Below are positions 1 to 5,665 of a stretch of 5,665 nucleotides of DNA, in pieces. The position numbers and the translations under genes are program-made. A model generated the notes under the pieces. That model saw only the letters and a list, made by a program, of their open reading frames with translations. It was not told the DNA's origin and searched no databases. Where the stretch lies: the NCBI GenBank assembly GCA_005884465.1, contig VAZH01000235.1, positions 1 through 5,665 on the forward strand, read 5' to 3'. Position 1 is the first letter of the stretch; the number at the start of each line of letters is the position of its first letter. The stretch is from Alphaproteobacteria bacterium (GTDB taxonomy: Bacteria > Pseudomonadota > Alphaproteobacteria > Rhizobiales > Xanthobacteraceae).

Positions 1-764
1 TGACGCTCGTCGGTAAGTCGCCACGCCGCAAGGTAGGACGTCGCCAATGCTGACAGGCCGCTGCCGCCGGACAACAGGAACATCAGGAGTATCTGGTATT
101 TCACGGCCTCCAGTGGATCGAGGCCGGCAAGAATTTGCACCGTCATGATGCCGGGCAAGGTTACGATGCCGGCTGCCGACATTTGATTGATGATCGGTAA
201 CAGGCCGCGCCGGATCGCTTCCCGCACCAGCGGCGCGATCGCTTCACGGTAGCTTTCGCCGAGCGACAGTCGCGATTCTATGGCGTGTCGTTCGCGCCGG
301 ACAGAGCCGAGAAAGCTGTCCAGCGCCAGGCTCGCGGAATTCAACACGTTGCCGAGAATGATGCCCGCCAGCGGGATCGCATAATGTGGATCGAACCAGG
401 GCTGCGGCCGGATCGCCGTCGTGAGTGCAAGGATCGCCGTGACGAAGGTGGCAAAGCCGACGCTGACAAAGCCGATGACGAGGTTTGATTTGCCCTTGAA
501 CCGGCGTTCCGGCCGGGCCGCCACCTCGCGCGCGGCAACGAGCACCATGACGAGAACGAGCAGCAGCGTTGCCGCCGGGTTGTTCAGAGCAAAGATGAAA
601 CGCAGCACGTAGCCGATCGCGACAAGCTGCACGACCATTCTTGTCGCGGCGATGGCGATTTGCCGATGCAGCCGAAGTTTTAGCCAAATTGAAAGCGCCG
701 CATCGAGGATAATCAAAGAAGCGGCGATCGAAATGTCGAGCGGTGTCAGCAGTATGGGGTTCAT
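1..764 (-). CDS. fetB: FetB/YbbM-type (UPF0014) ABC transporter permease, 3' end cut by window
   Basis: Inner-membrane subunit of an ABC exporter; E. coli FetB (YbbM) pairs with FetA to export iron and gives resistance to oxidative stress. The frame read from ATG at 764 gives 254 complete codons and runs off the left edge without a stop. The family is about 260 residues, so only a few are missing. Visible family blocks are an Arg-rich start of the second helix (RMVVQLVAIGYVL, 42-54), PLAGIILGNVLNSASLALD (131-149), a charged cytoplasmic stretch with an IESRLSLGE segment (162-170), and REAIRRGLLPIINQM then GIVTLPGIM (181-207), followed by a DPLEAVKYQI block (216-225). Hydrophobic segments lie near 10-28, 38-60, 65-78, 94-117, 128-150, 189-213 and 222-245. 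The start overlaps the fetA stop as ATGA, with a GGAAG Shine-Dalgarno just upstream inside fetA, indicating translational coupling. Family assignment is firm; iron as substrate is inferred from the family. Confidence 0.92.
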   Translation of the reverse strand, partial: MNPILLTPLDISIAASLIILDAALSIWLKLRLHRQIAIAATRMVVQLVAIGYVLRFIFALNNPAATLLLVLVMVLVAAREVAARPERRFKGKSNLVIGFVSVGFATFVTAILALTTAIRPQPWFDPHYAIPLAGIILGNVLNSASLALDSFLGSVRRERHAIESRLSLGESYREAIAPLVREAIRRGLLPIINQMSAAGIVTLPGIMTVQILAGLDPLEAVKYQILLMFLLSGGSGLSALATSYLAAWRLTDER

Positions 765-1366
765 GGTGCTTCCAGCTGTCCCGCCGCCATTCGATAGCGC
801 TGATCACCCAGGCGTTCGGCCTGGTTTGCATCGTGGGTCACCAGCAGGACCGATATCCCGGTCGCCATTCGTTCCCGAAGCAGCGCCTCGACCTTGGTGA
901 CCGATTCCTCATCCAACGGGCCGGTCGGTTCGTCCAGAAGCAGGACGGGCGGGCACTGCAGAAGCGCCCTGACCAGCGCCAGGCGTTGCTTCTCGCCGGT
1001 GGATAGCCGCGCGATCGATGCATCCAGAAGATCGGCGTGAAGCCCAAGGCGGGCCGCCAGCCCGGCGACCTCGCTTCGCTTGTTTCGCGCGAAGTGCTCG
1101 ATCACGGTGTCGGCCCACCAACCGGATTCGGCAGAGACATAGGTCACCTTTCTTCGCCATTCCGGCGCAGTGATGGAAGCGCGCTCTGTCCCATTCAGCC
1201 AGACCTTGCCTTCGTTGGGATCGAGGTCGGCGACCATGCGAAGAAACAGGCTTTTGCCCGATCCCGACGGGCCGGTGATAGCGGCGCACGCGCCGGCGCC
1301 GAGGTTGAGGTCGAACGGGCCGGCGACCTCGCTGCGCAGCTTTTTCACCGCCAGTGCCGTTTGCAT
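761..1366 (-). CDS. fetA: FetA/YbbL-type ABC transporter ATP-binding protein
   Basis: Cytoplasmic ATPase that powers the FetB permease encoded immediately downstream. The 201-residue product is a minimal ABC domain: Walker A GPSGSGKS at 32-39, signature LSTGEKQR at 121-128, Walker B VLLLDEP at 141-147, D-loop GPLD at 149-152 and switch His in VTHD at 176-179. The Q-loop region reads YVSAESGWWADTV (76-88); the usual Gln is absent, with Ala79 or Glu80 in its place. An AESGWWAD form is, to my memory, common in proteobacterial FetA-like proteins. The frame stays open upstream to an ATG at 1423, but I chose the ATG at 1366 because an AGGGAA Shine-Dalgarno precedes it and the ABC fold begins there. 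The 19 residues in between look like leader. The stop overlaps the fetB start by 4 nt. The family match is strong; the transported metal is inferred. Confidence 0.92.
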   Translation of the reverse strand: MQTALAVKKLRSEVAGPFDLNLGAGACAAITGPSGSGKSLFLRMVADLDPNEGKVWLNGTERASITAPEWRRKVTYVSAESGWWADTVIEHFARNKRSEVAGLAARLGLHADLLDASIARLSTGEKQRLALVRALLQCPPVLLLDEPTGPLDEESVTKVEALLRERMATGISVLLVTHDANQAERLGDQRYRMAAGQLEAP

Positions 1367-1542
1367 CGAATTTCCCTGTCTGCGGTGGCCTGCCAGCGGT
1401 CGCCAAAATTCGTGCACCACCAATCACGGCTTTCTCCGTTATCGAATATCTTATCACATTCCGGAGGCGGAGGACGCGGACTGCCGTTTGCGGTGAATGC
1501 AACAGCGGCTTGTTTCTGCAGAAAGTCGCGTCTTGAGGTCAC
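1345..1542 (-). other. Short open frame encoding a Tat-like SRRDFL peptide; possible gene remnant
   Basis: Between the HD-GYP gene and fetA, a frame beginning at GTG (1542) or the TTG at 1551 encodes about 65 residues. Its start reads TSRRDFLQKQAAVAFTA, which resembles a twin-arginine signal (S-R-R-x-F-L-K followed by a mildly hydrophobic stretch). The rest (PRPPPPECDK, then Trp/Cys-containing sequence) resembles no family I know, and the frame overlaps the fetA start by 22 nt in another phase. There is no good ribosome binding site, and the first codons fall in a stem-loop that looks like the terminator of the previous gene. It may be the broken 5' end of a lost Tat-exported protein, or chance. 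I do not call it a functional gene. Confidence 0.2.
1372..1377 (-). promoter_or_regulatory. Ribosome binding site deciding the fetA start
   Basis: On the minus strand this reads AGGGAA and lies 5 nt before the ATG at 1366. The alternative in-frame ATG at 1423 has no comparable site, so this motif favours the shorter 201-residue FetA. Confidence 0.6.
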
Positions 1543-1556
1543 ACCGCTCAAGGCGC
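1528..1556 (-). terminator. Terminator-like stem-loop after the HD-GYP gene
   Basis: A 10-nt inverted repeat (1528-1537 with 1547-1556; loop of 9 nt) starts 2 nt after the TAA stop of the HD-GYP gene. On the minus strand the stem is GCGCCTTGAG with CTCAAGACGC, one C-A mismatch. It is followed by GACTTTC, so the U-tract is weak. Position and structure suit an intrinsic terminator that separates this gene from fetAB. Read in the plus direction the stem pairs fully if one G-U is allowed, but no T-run follows and no plus-strand gene ends here. Confidence 0.5.
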
Positions 1557-1558
1557 TC

Positions 1559-2611
1559 TTAACGGTTCAGGGCCACTTCCTTGAACGCAACCACAAGCGG
1601 ACCTTCGAGCTTTCCTCGCATGCCGCACAGGATTTCATAGGCCTCTGCCCGCGACGTGGGGGCCTTGTATCGGCGATCCTCGATCAATGCCGAAAAAATA
1701 TCGGAAATGGTCAAGATCCGTACAATGTCGGAAATACCGGCGGCGCAAAGAGCATCGGGATATCCGCTTCCGTCGAGATACTCATGATGGTGCCTGACTG
1801 CATCCAGTATCTCGGATGAGATGCCGCGGGTCCCTTTCAGGGCATCGTACCCGGCTGCCGGATGAGTTTCGATGACAGCTCGCTCCCGGTCATCAAGGCG
1901 CCCAGGCTTGTCGAGAATAGCGAGCGGAATTTTCGCTTTTCCGACGTCGTGAAACATTGCTGCCGAATACACGCGTTCCAGGTCGGCCTTGGCTAACCCC
2001 AAATTCAATCCAAACGCGGCGGCTGTGCCCGTCACCAGCAGGCAATGTTGATAGGTGCCTTCGTGATGGCGCCGCACAGTTTCCAGCCAGTGGGAAAAAC
2101 CATCCTCGGCGATCATATCGGAAATTCTGCCGGCGGCGTGCTTTGCTGCCGCGGCATCGACCTGTTGACCGCTCGACACGGCCGAGAACATGGAAGCAAG
2201 GGAGACGGCGCCTTCAGAAGCCGCTCTTCGTGCGCCGCCCTGGTCGTCATCTTCGGACACTACGTTTGATTTGCCCGCGCCGTTCAAGGCAGCAAGCAGA
2301 GACGGCTGATATACCGGGTGGAACAATACATGGGTTGCGCCGAGCGCATATGCTTGAGCCGCAAATAGTCGCACTTTCTGATCAATTACGAAAATCTTTC
2401 GCGGAGTGTTCTTGAAAGCCGCCGAAACCTCCTTGAGGGCGGCGATGTTGTCAGCGTTGCGAAGATCAACCGCGACTATCATTGCGTCGCATTCCTTCGG
2501 CACACTGCTCTCATCATTGAGCAATGCAGAAGTGATGCGATCCTGCGACCCAAATAGCGCGCGTAGCTCCGAAATCCTGTTCTGATCTTCCGCGACGATA
2601 TGCACAAGCAT
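1559..2611 (-). CDS. HD-GYP domain protein with degenerate receiver-like N-terminus; likely cyclic-di-GMP phosphodiesterase
   Basis: 350 residues. Residues 1 to about 110 have the rhythm of a response-regulator receiver: an acidic pair E8-D9 after the first strand, D49 near the phospho-acceptor position, and GATHVLFHPV at 91-100 where the conserved Lys-Pro is His98-Pro99. It is therefore probably a pseudo-receiver. A Gly/Ser/Asp-rich linker follows (about 111-150). The HD-GYP domain spans about 180-345: H189, FHDVGK with H221/D222 and K225, H250, HHHEYLDGSGYP at 274-285, and D304 in ISDIFSAL. All expected metal ligands and the GYP signature are present, so hydrolysis of cyclic-di-GMP (to pGpG or GMP) in the cytoplasm is likely. 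The usual Arg of HHERxDGxGYP is Tyr278. An in-frame TAG lies 5 codons upstream, so the ATG at 2611 (or GTG at 2605) must be the start, although no Shine-Dalgarno is visible. No sensor kinase or cyclase is adjacent. The gene seems to be its own unit. Confidence 0.9.
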   Translation of the reverse strand: MLVHIVAEDQNRISELRALFGSQDRITSALLNDESSVPKECDAMIVAVDLRNADNIAALKEVSAAFKNTPRKIFVIDQKVRLFAAQAYALGATHVLFHPVYQPSLLAALNGAGKSNVVSEDDDQGGARRAASEGAVSLASMFSAVSSGQQVDAAAAKHAAGRISDMIAEDGFSHWLETVRRHHEGTYQHCLLVTGTAAAFGLNLGLAKADLERVYSAAMFHDVGKAKIPLAILDKPGRLDDRERAVIETHPAAGYDALKGTRGISSEILDAVRHHHEYLDGSGYPDALCAAGISDIVRILTISDIFSALIEDRRYKAPTSRAEAYEILCGMRGKLEGPLVVAFKEVALNR

Positions 2612-2647
2612 GAGAGGAGTGCTCTATTCGGTCGGGGTCCAGTCGCA

Positions 2648-2665
2648 GCTGCGAATTTTCGCTGC
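2648..2665. repeat. Short inverted repeat upstream of the HD-GYP gene, possible operator
   Basis: The sequence gctgcgaattttcgctgc is an interrupted palindrome: arms gcgaa/ttcgc around a TT centre, extended by gc/gc pairs outside one T-T mismatch. It ends 37 nt before the HD-GYP start codon, within reach of a promoter, so it could bind a dimeric regulator or form a leader hairpin. I know no regulator with this site. Confidence 0.3.
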
Positions 2666-2681
2666 CAAAGTGACAGAAGAA

Positions 2682-2707
2682 TAATAACACTCAATTAACT
2701 TGAATTT
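2682..2707 (-). promoter_or_regulatory. AT-rich patch, possible promoter of the HD-GYP gene
   Basis: This is the only markedly AT-rich stretch in the spacer. On the minus strand it contains TATTAT, five of six matches to a sigma-70 -10 box, about 70-80 nt before the start codon. No good -35 hexamer lies at 16-18 nt: the nearest candidate, CTGCCA, is about 20 nt away. Weak support only. Confidence 0.25.
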
Positions 2708-2836
2708 GGCAGGCGGCGCACCGCGAGTCGGGAAGCCGACCTGCGCGTACAAATCAAAGCTGACTGAGCATGGCTTTGAGCCGAGATTCGACTCCGGCCA
2801 TTATCTGAAAGTCGGCCCTAGCTGGATGCTGGCTGA

Positions 2837-2865
2837 ATGCCCGCTTCTTGTGCATCGGCGGACAT
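2837..2865. repeat. Small inverted repeat (atgcccgc / gcggacat)
   Basis: Arms at 2837-2844 and 2858-2865 match as an inverted repeat with one mismatch, around a 13-nt centre. Its form (a 'cccgcttc...gcggacat' core preceded by 'agtcggcc') reminds me of small dispersed palindromic sequences in Bradyrhizobium intergenic DNA. That resemblance is from memory and not checked. It could also be a weak 3' hairpin of the ligase transcript, as it begins 55 nt past the ligase stop, but it lacks a T-run. Confidence 0.35.
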
Positions 2866-2919
2866 AGAGCAGGTGATGAGGTGGTTAGTGAGTGCGGGTC
2901 TTGGCGAAACTTCAGCCCT

Positions 2920-4470
2920 TCACACAATTCGCGAACTCTTGTTGCCCCAGTAACGATCCCGTAACAGCCGCTTGTAGAGTTTTCCGGTCGGCAGCCGCGG
3001 CAGTTCCGCTTCGAAGTCGATCGAGCGCGGCACTTTCTGGCGCGACAGCGATTGGCTGCAAAACGAGATCAGTTCCTCTGCGAGTTCCGGGCACGGTTTG
3101 ATCCCCGGCATCGGCTGCACCACCGCTTTGACTTCCTCGCCGAGATCGGGATTGGGAACGCCGAACACGGCAGCGTCCGCGATCTTGGGATGGGTGATCA
3201 GGAGGTTTTCGCATTCCTGCGGATAGATATTGACGCCGCCCGAGATGATCATGAAGGTCGCCCGATCAGTCAGATAGAGATAGCCGTCGCTGTCGACGTA
3301 ACCGACGTCGCCGACCGTGCTCATGCTGCCATCCGGCGAGCGGGCCTCTTTGGTCTTGTTCGGATCGTTGAAATATTCAAACGGCGTGGCGGTCTTGAAC
3401 CAGACCGTGCCGGGCGTCCCGACCGGGCAGGCTTTCATGTTTTCATCGAGAATGTGGAGGTCGCCGAGCAGGACCTTGCCCACAGTGCCCCGATGCGCCA
3501 GCCATTCCTCGCTGTTGCATGCGGTGAACCCAAGGCCCTCGGTGGCACCGTAATATTCGTGGATGATCGGTCCCCACCATTTGATGATGTCGTCCTTCAC
3601 CATCGCCGGGCAGGGCGCAGCGGCGTGGATCGCGATCTCGAGGGATGACAGGTCGTAGCGGTTTCGCGTTTCCTCCGGCAGCTTCAGCATGCGCGAGAAC
3701 ATCGTCGGTACCAGCTGGCTGTGGGTGACGCCCCATTTCTCGACCAGCTCCAGGTAACGCTCGGGGTCGAAGTGTTCCATGATGATGGCGGTGCCGCCGG
3801 TGCGGATCGTGAGATTGACGGCGGCCTGTGGCGCCGAATGATAGAGCGGTGCCGGCGAGAGATAGATCATGCCTTCGCGGTACCGCCAGATTTTATGGAG
3901 AAAATCGAACAGCGGCAGCTGCTGCGTCGGCGGCTGCTCCGCCAGGGGGCGCAGGATGCCTTTCGGCCGGCCGGTGGTGCCCGACGAATAGAGCATCGCG
4001 GTGCCGACGGATTCGTCCGAGATCGGGGTTTTGGGCAGCCCGGCGGTGACTTCGCGCAGGCCGACGATGCGCTGGCTTTCGCTTCCACCATCGGCAACGA
4101 CGCAGAGCTCGATCCTGGGGCATTCCTTGAGCGCCTCGCGGGCGACGTCCAGCTTCGCCGCCGACGTGATGAGGACGCGGGATTCGCTGTTGTTGACGAT
4201 GTAGGCGAGTTCACCCGGCGTCAGATATGAATTGACGCAGGTATAATACAATCCGGACCGCTCGCCGGCGCCGCAGGCCTCAAGGTAGCGGCTGTTGTTC
4301 TCCATGAAGATCGCATAGTGGTCGAGCCGCTTCAGGCCAAGCTTTCGGAACAGGTGCGCCAGGCGATTGCTGCGCGCCTCCAGTTCGGCATAGGTCACGG
4401 CCTCGCCGGTACCAGCCATGATGAAGGCGGGCTGAAGCGGACGGAGATGAGCGTGCTTGCCGGTGTACAT
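2920..4470 (-). CDS. AMP-forming acyl-CoA synthetase (ANL superfamily)
   Basis: Activates a carboxylic acid to its acyl-CoA through an acyl-adenylate, using ATP and CoA; expected to be cytoplasmic. 516 residues, normal for the family and complete. ANL motifs in order: P-loop-like YSSGTTGRPKG at 161-171; PAPLYHSAP at 206-214; YYGATEG at 306-312; the STVGDVG segment with Asp388 and YLTDR ending at Arg403; the hinge region SGGVNIYP at 410-417; and LPTGKLYK at 493-500 with the adenylation lysine Lys497. All catalytic positions appear intact. The substrate cannot be read: the overall style is that of FadD-like and carnitine/bile-acid-CoA ligase-like proteins of soil bacteria. The ATG start has a GGAGA ribosome site 4 nt upstream and follows the dehydrogenase stop by 15 nt, so the two genes are co-transcribed. 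It is probably the last gene of the operon in this window, as a 308-bp spacer follows. Confidence 0.93.
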   Translation of the reverse strand: MYTGKHAHLRPLQPAFIMAGTGEAVTYAELEARSNRLAHLFRKLGLKRLDHYAIFMENNSRYLEACGAGERSGLYYTCVNSYLTPGELAYIVNNSESRVLITSAAKLDVAREALKECPRIELCVVADGGSESQRIVGLREVTAGLPKTPISDESVGTAMLYSSGTTGRPKGILRPLAEQPPTQQLPLFDFLHKIWRYREGMIYLSPAPLYHSAPQAAVNLTIRTGGTAIIMEHFDPERYLELVEKWGVTHSQLVPTMFSRMLKLPEETRNRYDLSSLEIAIHAAAPCPAMVKDDIIKWWGPIIHEYYGATEGLGFTACNSEEWLAHRGTVGKVLLGDLHILDENMKACPVGTPGTVWFKTATPFEYFNDPNKTKEARSPDGSMSTVGDVGYVDSDGYLYLTDRATFMIISGGVNIYPQECENLLITHPKIADAAVFGVPNPDLGEEVKAVVQPMPGIKPCPELAEELISFCSQSLSRQKVPRSIDFEAELPRLPTGKLYKRLLRDRYWGNKSSRIV

Positions 4471-4485
4471 CGTGTCTCCAAAATC

Positions 4486-5640
4486 TCATGCAGCCAGAAG
4501 AAGAATTTCGCGCACCTGCGCGGGCGTATCGATCTTGCGCGGATTGCGCGGGATCCACGGTGTTTTCATGGCCTGCTCCGCAATCGCCTCGAAGTGCTCA
4601 GGACCTACCCGCACATCCTGCAGGCTGCGCGGCAGCCCGAGGCCGCGGATGAAGCGGTCCAGGACGTCGGCGGCGTCCTTGCCCGGCTGTCCCATCGCCT
4701 CGGATACCAGCGCCTGCCGCTCCGCATTGTCTTGCTTGTTCCAGCGCATCACCGACGGCAGCATCACGCAGGAGGTATATCCGTGCGGCACGTCGAACAC
4801 GGCGCCAAGCACATAGCCGATGCCATGGCTCGCTCCCATCGGGACGCCGGCGGACAACGGCGCCATCGAGAGCCAGGTGCCGATCTGGCAATCCATCCGG
4901 GCGTCGAGATCGGAGGCGTCAGCCTTCACCCGCGGCAGCGCCTGCGCCAGCATCGAAAGTCCCCTCACGGCCTGGGCGTCGGCATAAGGATGGGCCTCCC
5001 GCGAGCAGATGCCTTCGACACAATGGTCGACGGCGCGGATGCCGGTCGACAGAAACAGCCATTCGGGCGTGTGCACGGTCAGGGCGGGATCGAGGATCGC
5101 GGCGCGCGGCATCACCAGTTCATGGCGCAACATTTCCTTGACCTTGGTGCGCGCGTTGGTGACGCCCGCGATGGCGCTGAATTCGCCGCCGGCAATCGTC
5201 GTCGGCACGCTGATCTGGCGCACCGTCGGCGCATTCATCGGCGGTGCGACGCCTTTGTGGACTCGAATTCTTTCGATATCCTCGACGGTGCGAACGTTAT
5301 TGGCGAGGCAAAGCTGCACGGCCTTGGCGCCGTCGGTGATCGAGCCGCCGCCTACCGTCACGATAAGATCGGCATCGGCCGCTCGGGCCTGCTCGGCGGC
5401 AGCAATGACGGCCTCGCGCGGCGTGTGCGGCGGCATCGCATCGAAAGTAGCCACGCAACGAGAGCCAAGTGCTTTTCGAATTTTTTCGATCTCGGCGGTC
5501 TGCCGGTTGAGCGTGCCGCTGACCATGAGAAACCCGCGGGCAGCGCCCAGGCGGTCCATTTGCGCGACGATCGCCTCGGCAGCGGGGTGGCCGAAAACCA
5601 CCTCGTCCATGGCACCGAAAACGACACGCCCCTTGTGCAC
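4486..5640 (-). CDS. Iron-containing alcohol dehydrogenase / maleylacetate reductase superfamily protein
   Basis: Expected to be a cytoplasmic NAD(P)-dependent oxidoreductase of the group III alcohol dehydrogenase superfamily, acting on an alcohol/aldehyde or on a maleylacetate-like enone. 384 residues, full length for the family. The nucleotide-binding half has FGA near residue 8, GGGSITDGAK at 97-106 and SVPTTIAGGE at 144-153. The helical half has GIRAVDHCVE at 200-209, SHGIGYVLGAVFDVPHG at 271-287 and CVMLPSVMRWN at 291-301. Compared with E. coli FucO, the metal-ligand His residues correspond to His206, His272 and His286, but the Asp ligand position is Arg202 and the second His of HGMAH is Tyr276. 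This points away from a classical Fe-ADH and towards the maleylacetate-reductase-like side, where metal dependence is relaxed. The GTG start is chosen because a strong GGGAGGA site precedes it; the next in-frame Met is residue 11. First gene of the visible operon with the downstream acyl-CoA synthetase. Confidence 0.9.
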   Translation of the reverse strand: MHKGRVVFGAMDEVVFGHPAAEAIVAQMDRLGAARGFLMVSGTLNRQTAEIEKIRKALGSRCVATFDAMPPHTPREAVIAAAEQARAADADLIVTVGGGSITDGAKAVQLCLANNVRTVEDIERIRVHKGVAPPMNAPTVRQISVPTTIAGGEFSAIAGVTNARTKVKEMLRHELVMPRAAILDPALTVHTPEWLFLSTGIRAVDHCVEGICSREAHPYADAQAVRGLSMLAQALPRVKADASDLDARMDCQIGTWLSMAPLSAGVPMGASHGIGYVLGAVFDVPHGYTSCVMLPSVMRWNKQDNAERQALVSEAMGQPGKDAADVLDRFIRGLGLPRSLQDVRVGPEHFEAIAEQAMKTPWIPRNPRKIDTPAQVREILLLAA

Positions 5641-5648
5641 GACGCTTG

Positions 5649-5655
5649 TCCTCCC
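5649..5655 (-). promoter_or_regulatory. Strong Shine-Dalgarno deciding the GTG start of the dehydrogenase
   Basis: On the minus strand this reads GGGAGGA, 8 nt before the GTG at 5640. It is the best ribosome site in the window and supports GTG over the downstream ATG at residue 11. The upstream frame is open to the window edge with no better start codon. Confidence 0.7.
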
Positions 5656-5665
5656 GGGACACTTT

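Larger units (their letters stand above)
2612..2919. other. 308-bp intergenic spacer, no gene seen
   Basis: This lies between the ligase stop and the HD-GYP start, both on the minus strand, so it should carry the end of the ligase operon and the promoter of the HD-GYP gene. No frame in it looks like protein. I see an AT-rich patch at about 2682-2707, an inverted repeat at 2648-2665, a nested hairpin at 2716-2746 (outer arms gcgca/tgcgc, inner arms gtcgg/ccgac) and another inverted repeat at 2837-2865. No stem followed by a clear T-run is found after the ligase stop. Confidence 0.7.

Noticed and set aside
244..831. 195-residue minus-strand open frame rich in Arg/His/Cys
   Set aside because: It overlaps fetB in another phase. 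The fetB frame gives clear transmembrane and UPF0014 blocks, while this one gives low-quality out-of-frame sequence.
1367..1527. Promoter or iron-responsive operator ahead of fetA
   Set aside because: A weak GATATT-like -10 is present, but there is no matching -35 and no Irr, RirA or Fur-like palindrome I could defend.
1037..1819. 260-residue plus-strand open frame
   Set aside because: It lies antisense across fetA and the HD-GYP gene, crosses the spacer between them, and its composition is that of a GC-rich shadow with no recognisable motif.
2772..2800. tRNA-like stretch (gagattcgactcc resembling a T-loop)
   Set aside because: The flanking bases do not form a proper 5-bp T-stem, and no anticodon arm, D arm or acceptor pairing is found on either strand.
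3052..4230. Long plus-strand open frames (3052-3648 and 3721-4230)
   Set aside because: Both are antisense to the acyl-CoA synthetase, whose motifs are complete in its own frame. They are GC-rich shadows.
1..5665. CRISPR array, insertion sequence, integrase, toxin-antitoxin or defence genes
   Set aside because: No spaced direct repeats, transposase motifs, terminal inverted repeats or defence-related domains were seen, and base composition is even throughout.

Overview
This 5.7 kb window is ordinary-looking chromosomal DNA from a GC-rich bacterium. Protein style, strong G/C preference at third codon positions and the mix of genes suggest an alphaproteobacterium of the Bradyrhizobium/Rhodopseudomonas group. 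That placement is inferred from familiarity with such proteins, not from a marker gene. Every convincing gene lies on the minus strand, so transcription runs from high to low coordinates.

Layout in the direction of transcription. (1) 5640-4486: an iron-containing alcohol dehydrogenase / maleylacetate reductase superfamily protein with a GTG start behind a strong Shine-Dalgarno. (2) 4470-2920: an AMP-forming acyl-CoA synthetase starting 15 nt after the dehydrogenase stop, so the two almost certainly form one operon. (3) 2919-2612: a 308-bp spacer with no credible gene, holding several small inverted repeats and an AT-rich patch. (4) 2611-1559: an HD-GYP phosphodiesterase with a degenerate receiver-like N-terminal domain, followed at once by a terminator-like stem-loop. 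(5) 1558-1367: a spacer containing a short open frame that encodes a twin-arginine-like SRRDFL peptide. (6) 1366-761 and 764 to beyond position 1: the ATPase and permease of a FetAB-type (YbbL/YbbM, UPF0014) iron exporter, overlapping by an ATGA junction. The permease is cut by the window edge.

How they fit together: three separate transcription units are likely. The dehydrogenase and ligase look like two steps of a catabolic route (redox of an alcohol, aldehyde or ketone, and CoA activation of a carboxylic acid) whose substrate cannot be read from the sequence. The HD-GYP protein would lower cyclic-di-GMP. FetAB would export iron and protect against metal or oxidative stress. I see no mobile element, CRISPR array, RNA gene or defence system, and no strong case for an undescribed system. 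The most useful leads are the altered metal-site residues of the dehydrogenase, the orphan ligase-dehydrogenase pair and the Tat-like peptide ahead of fetA.
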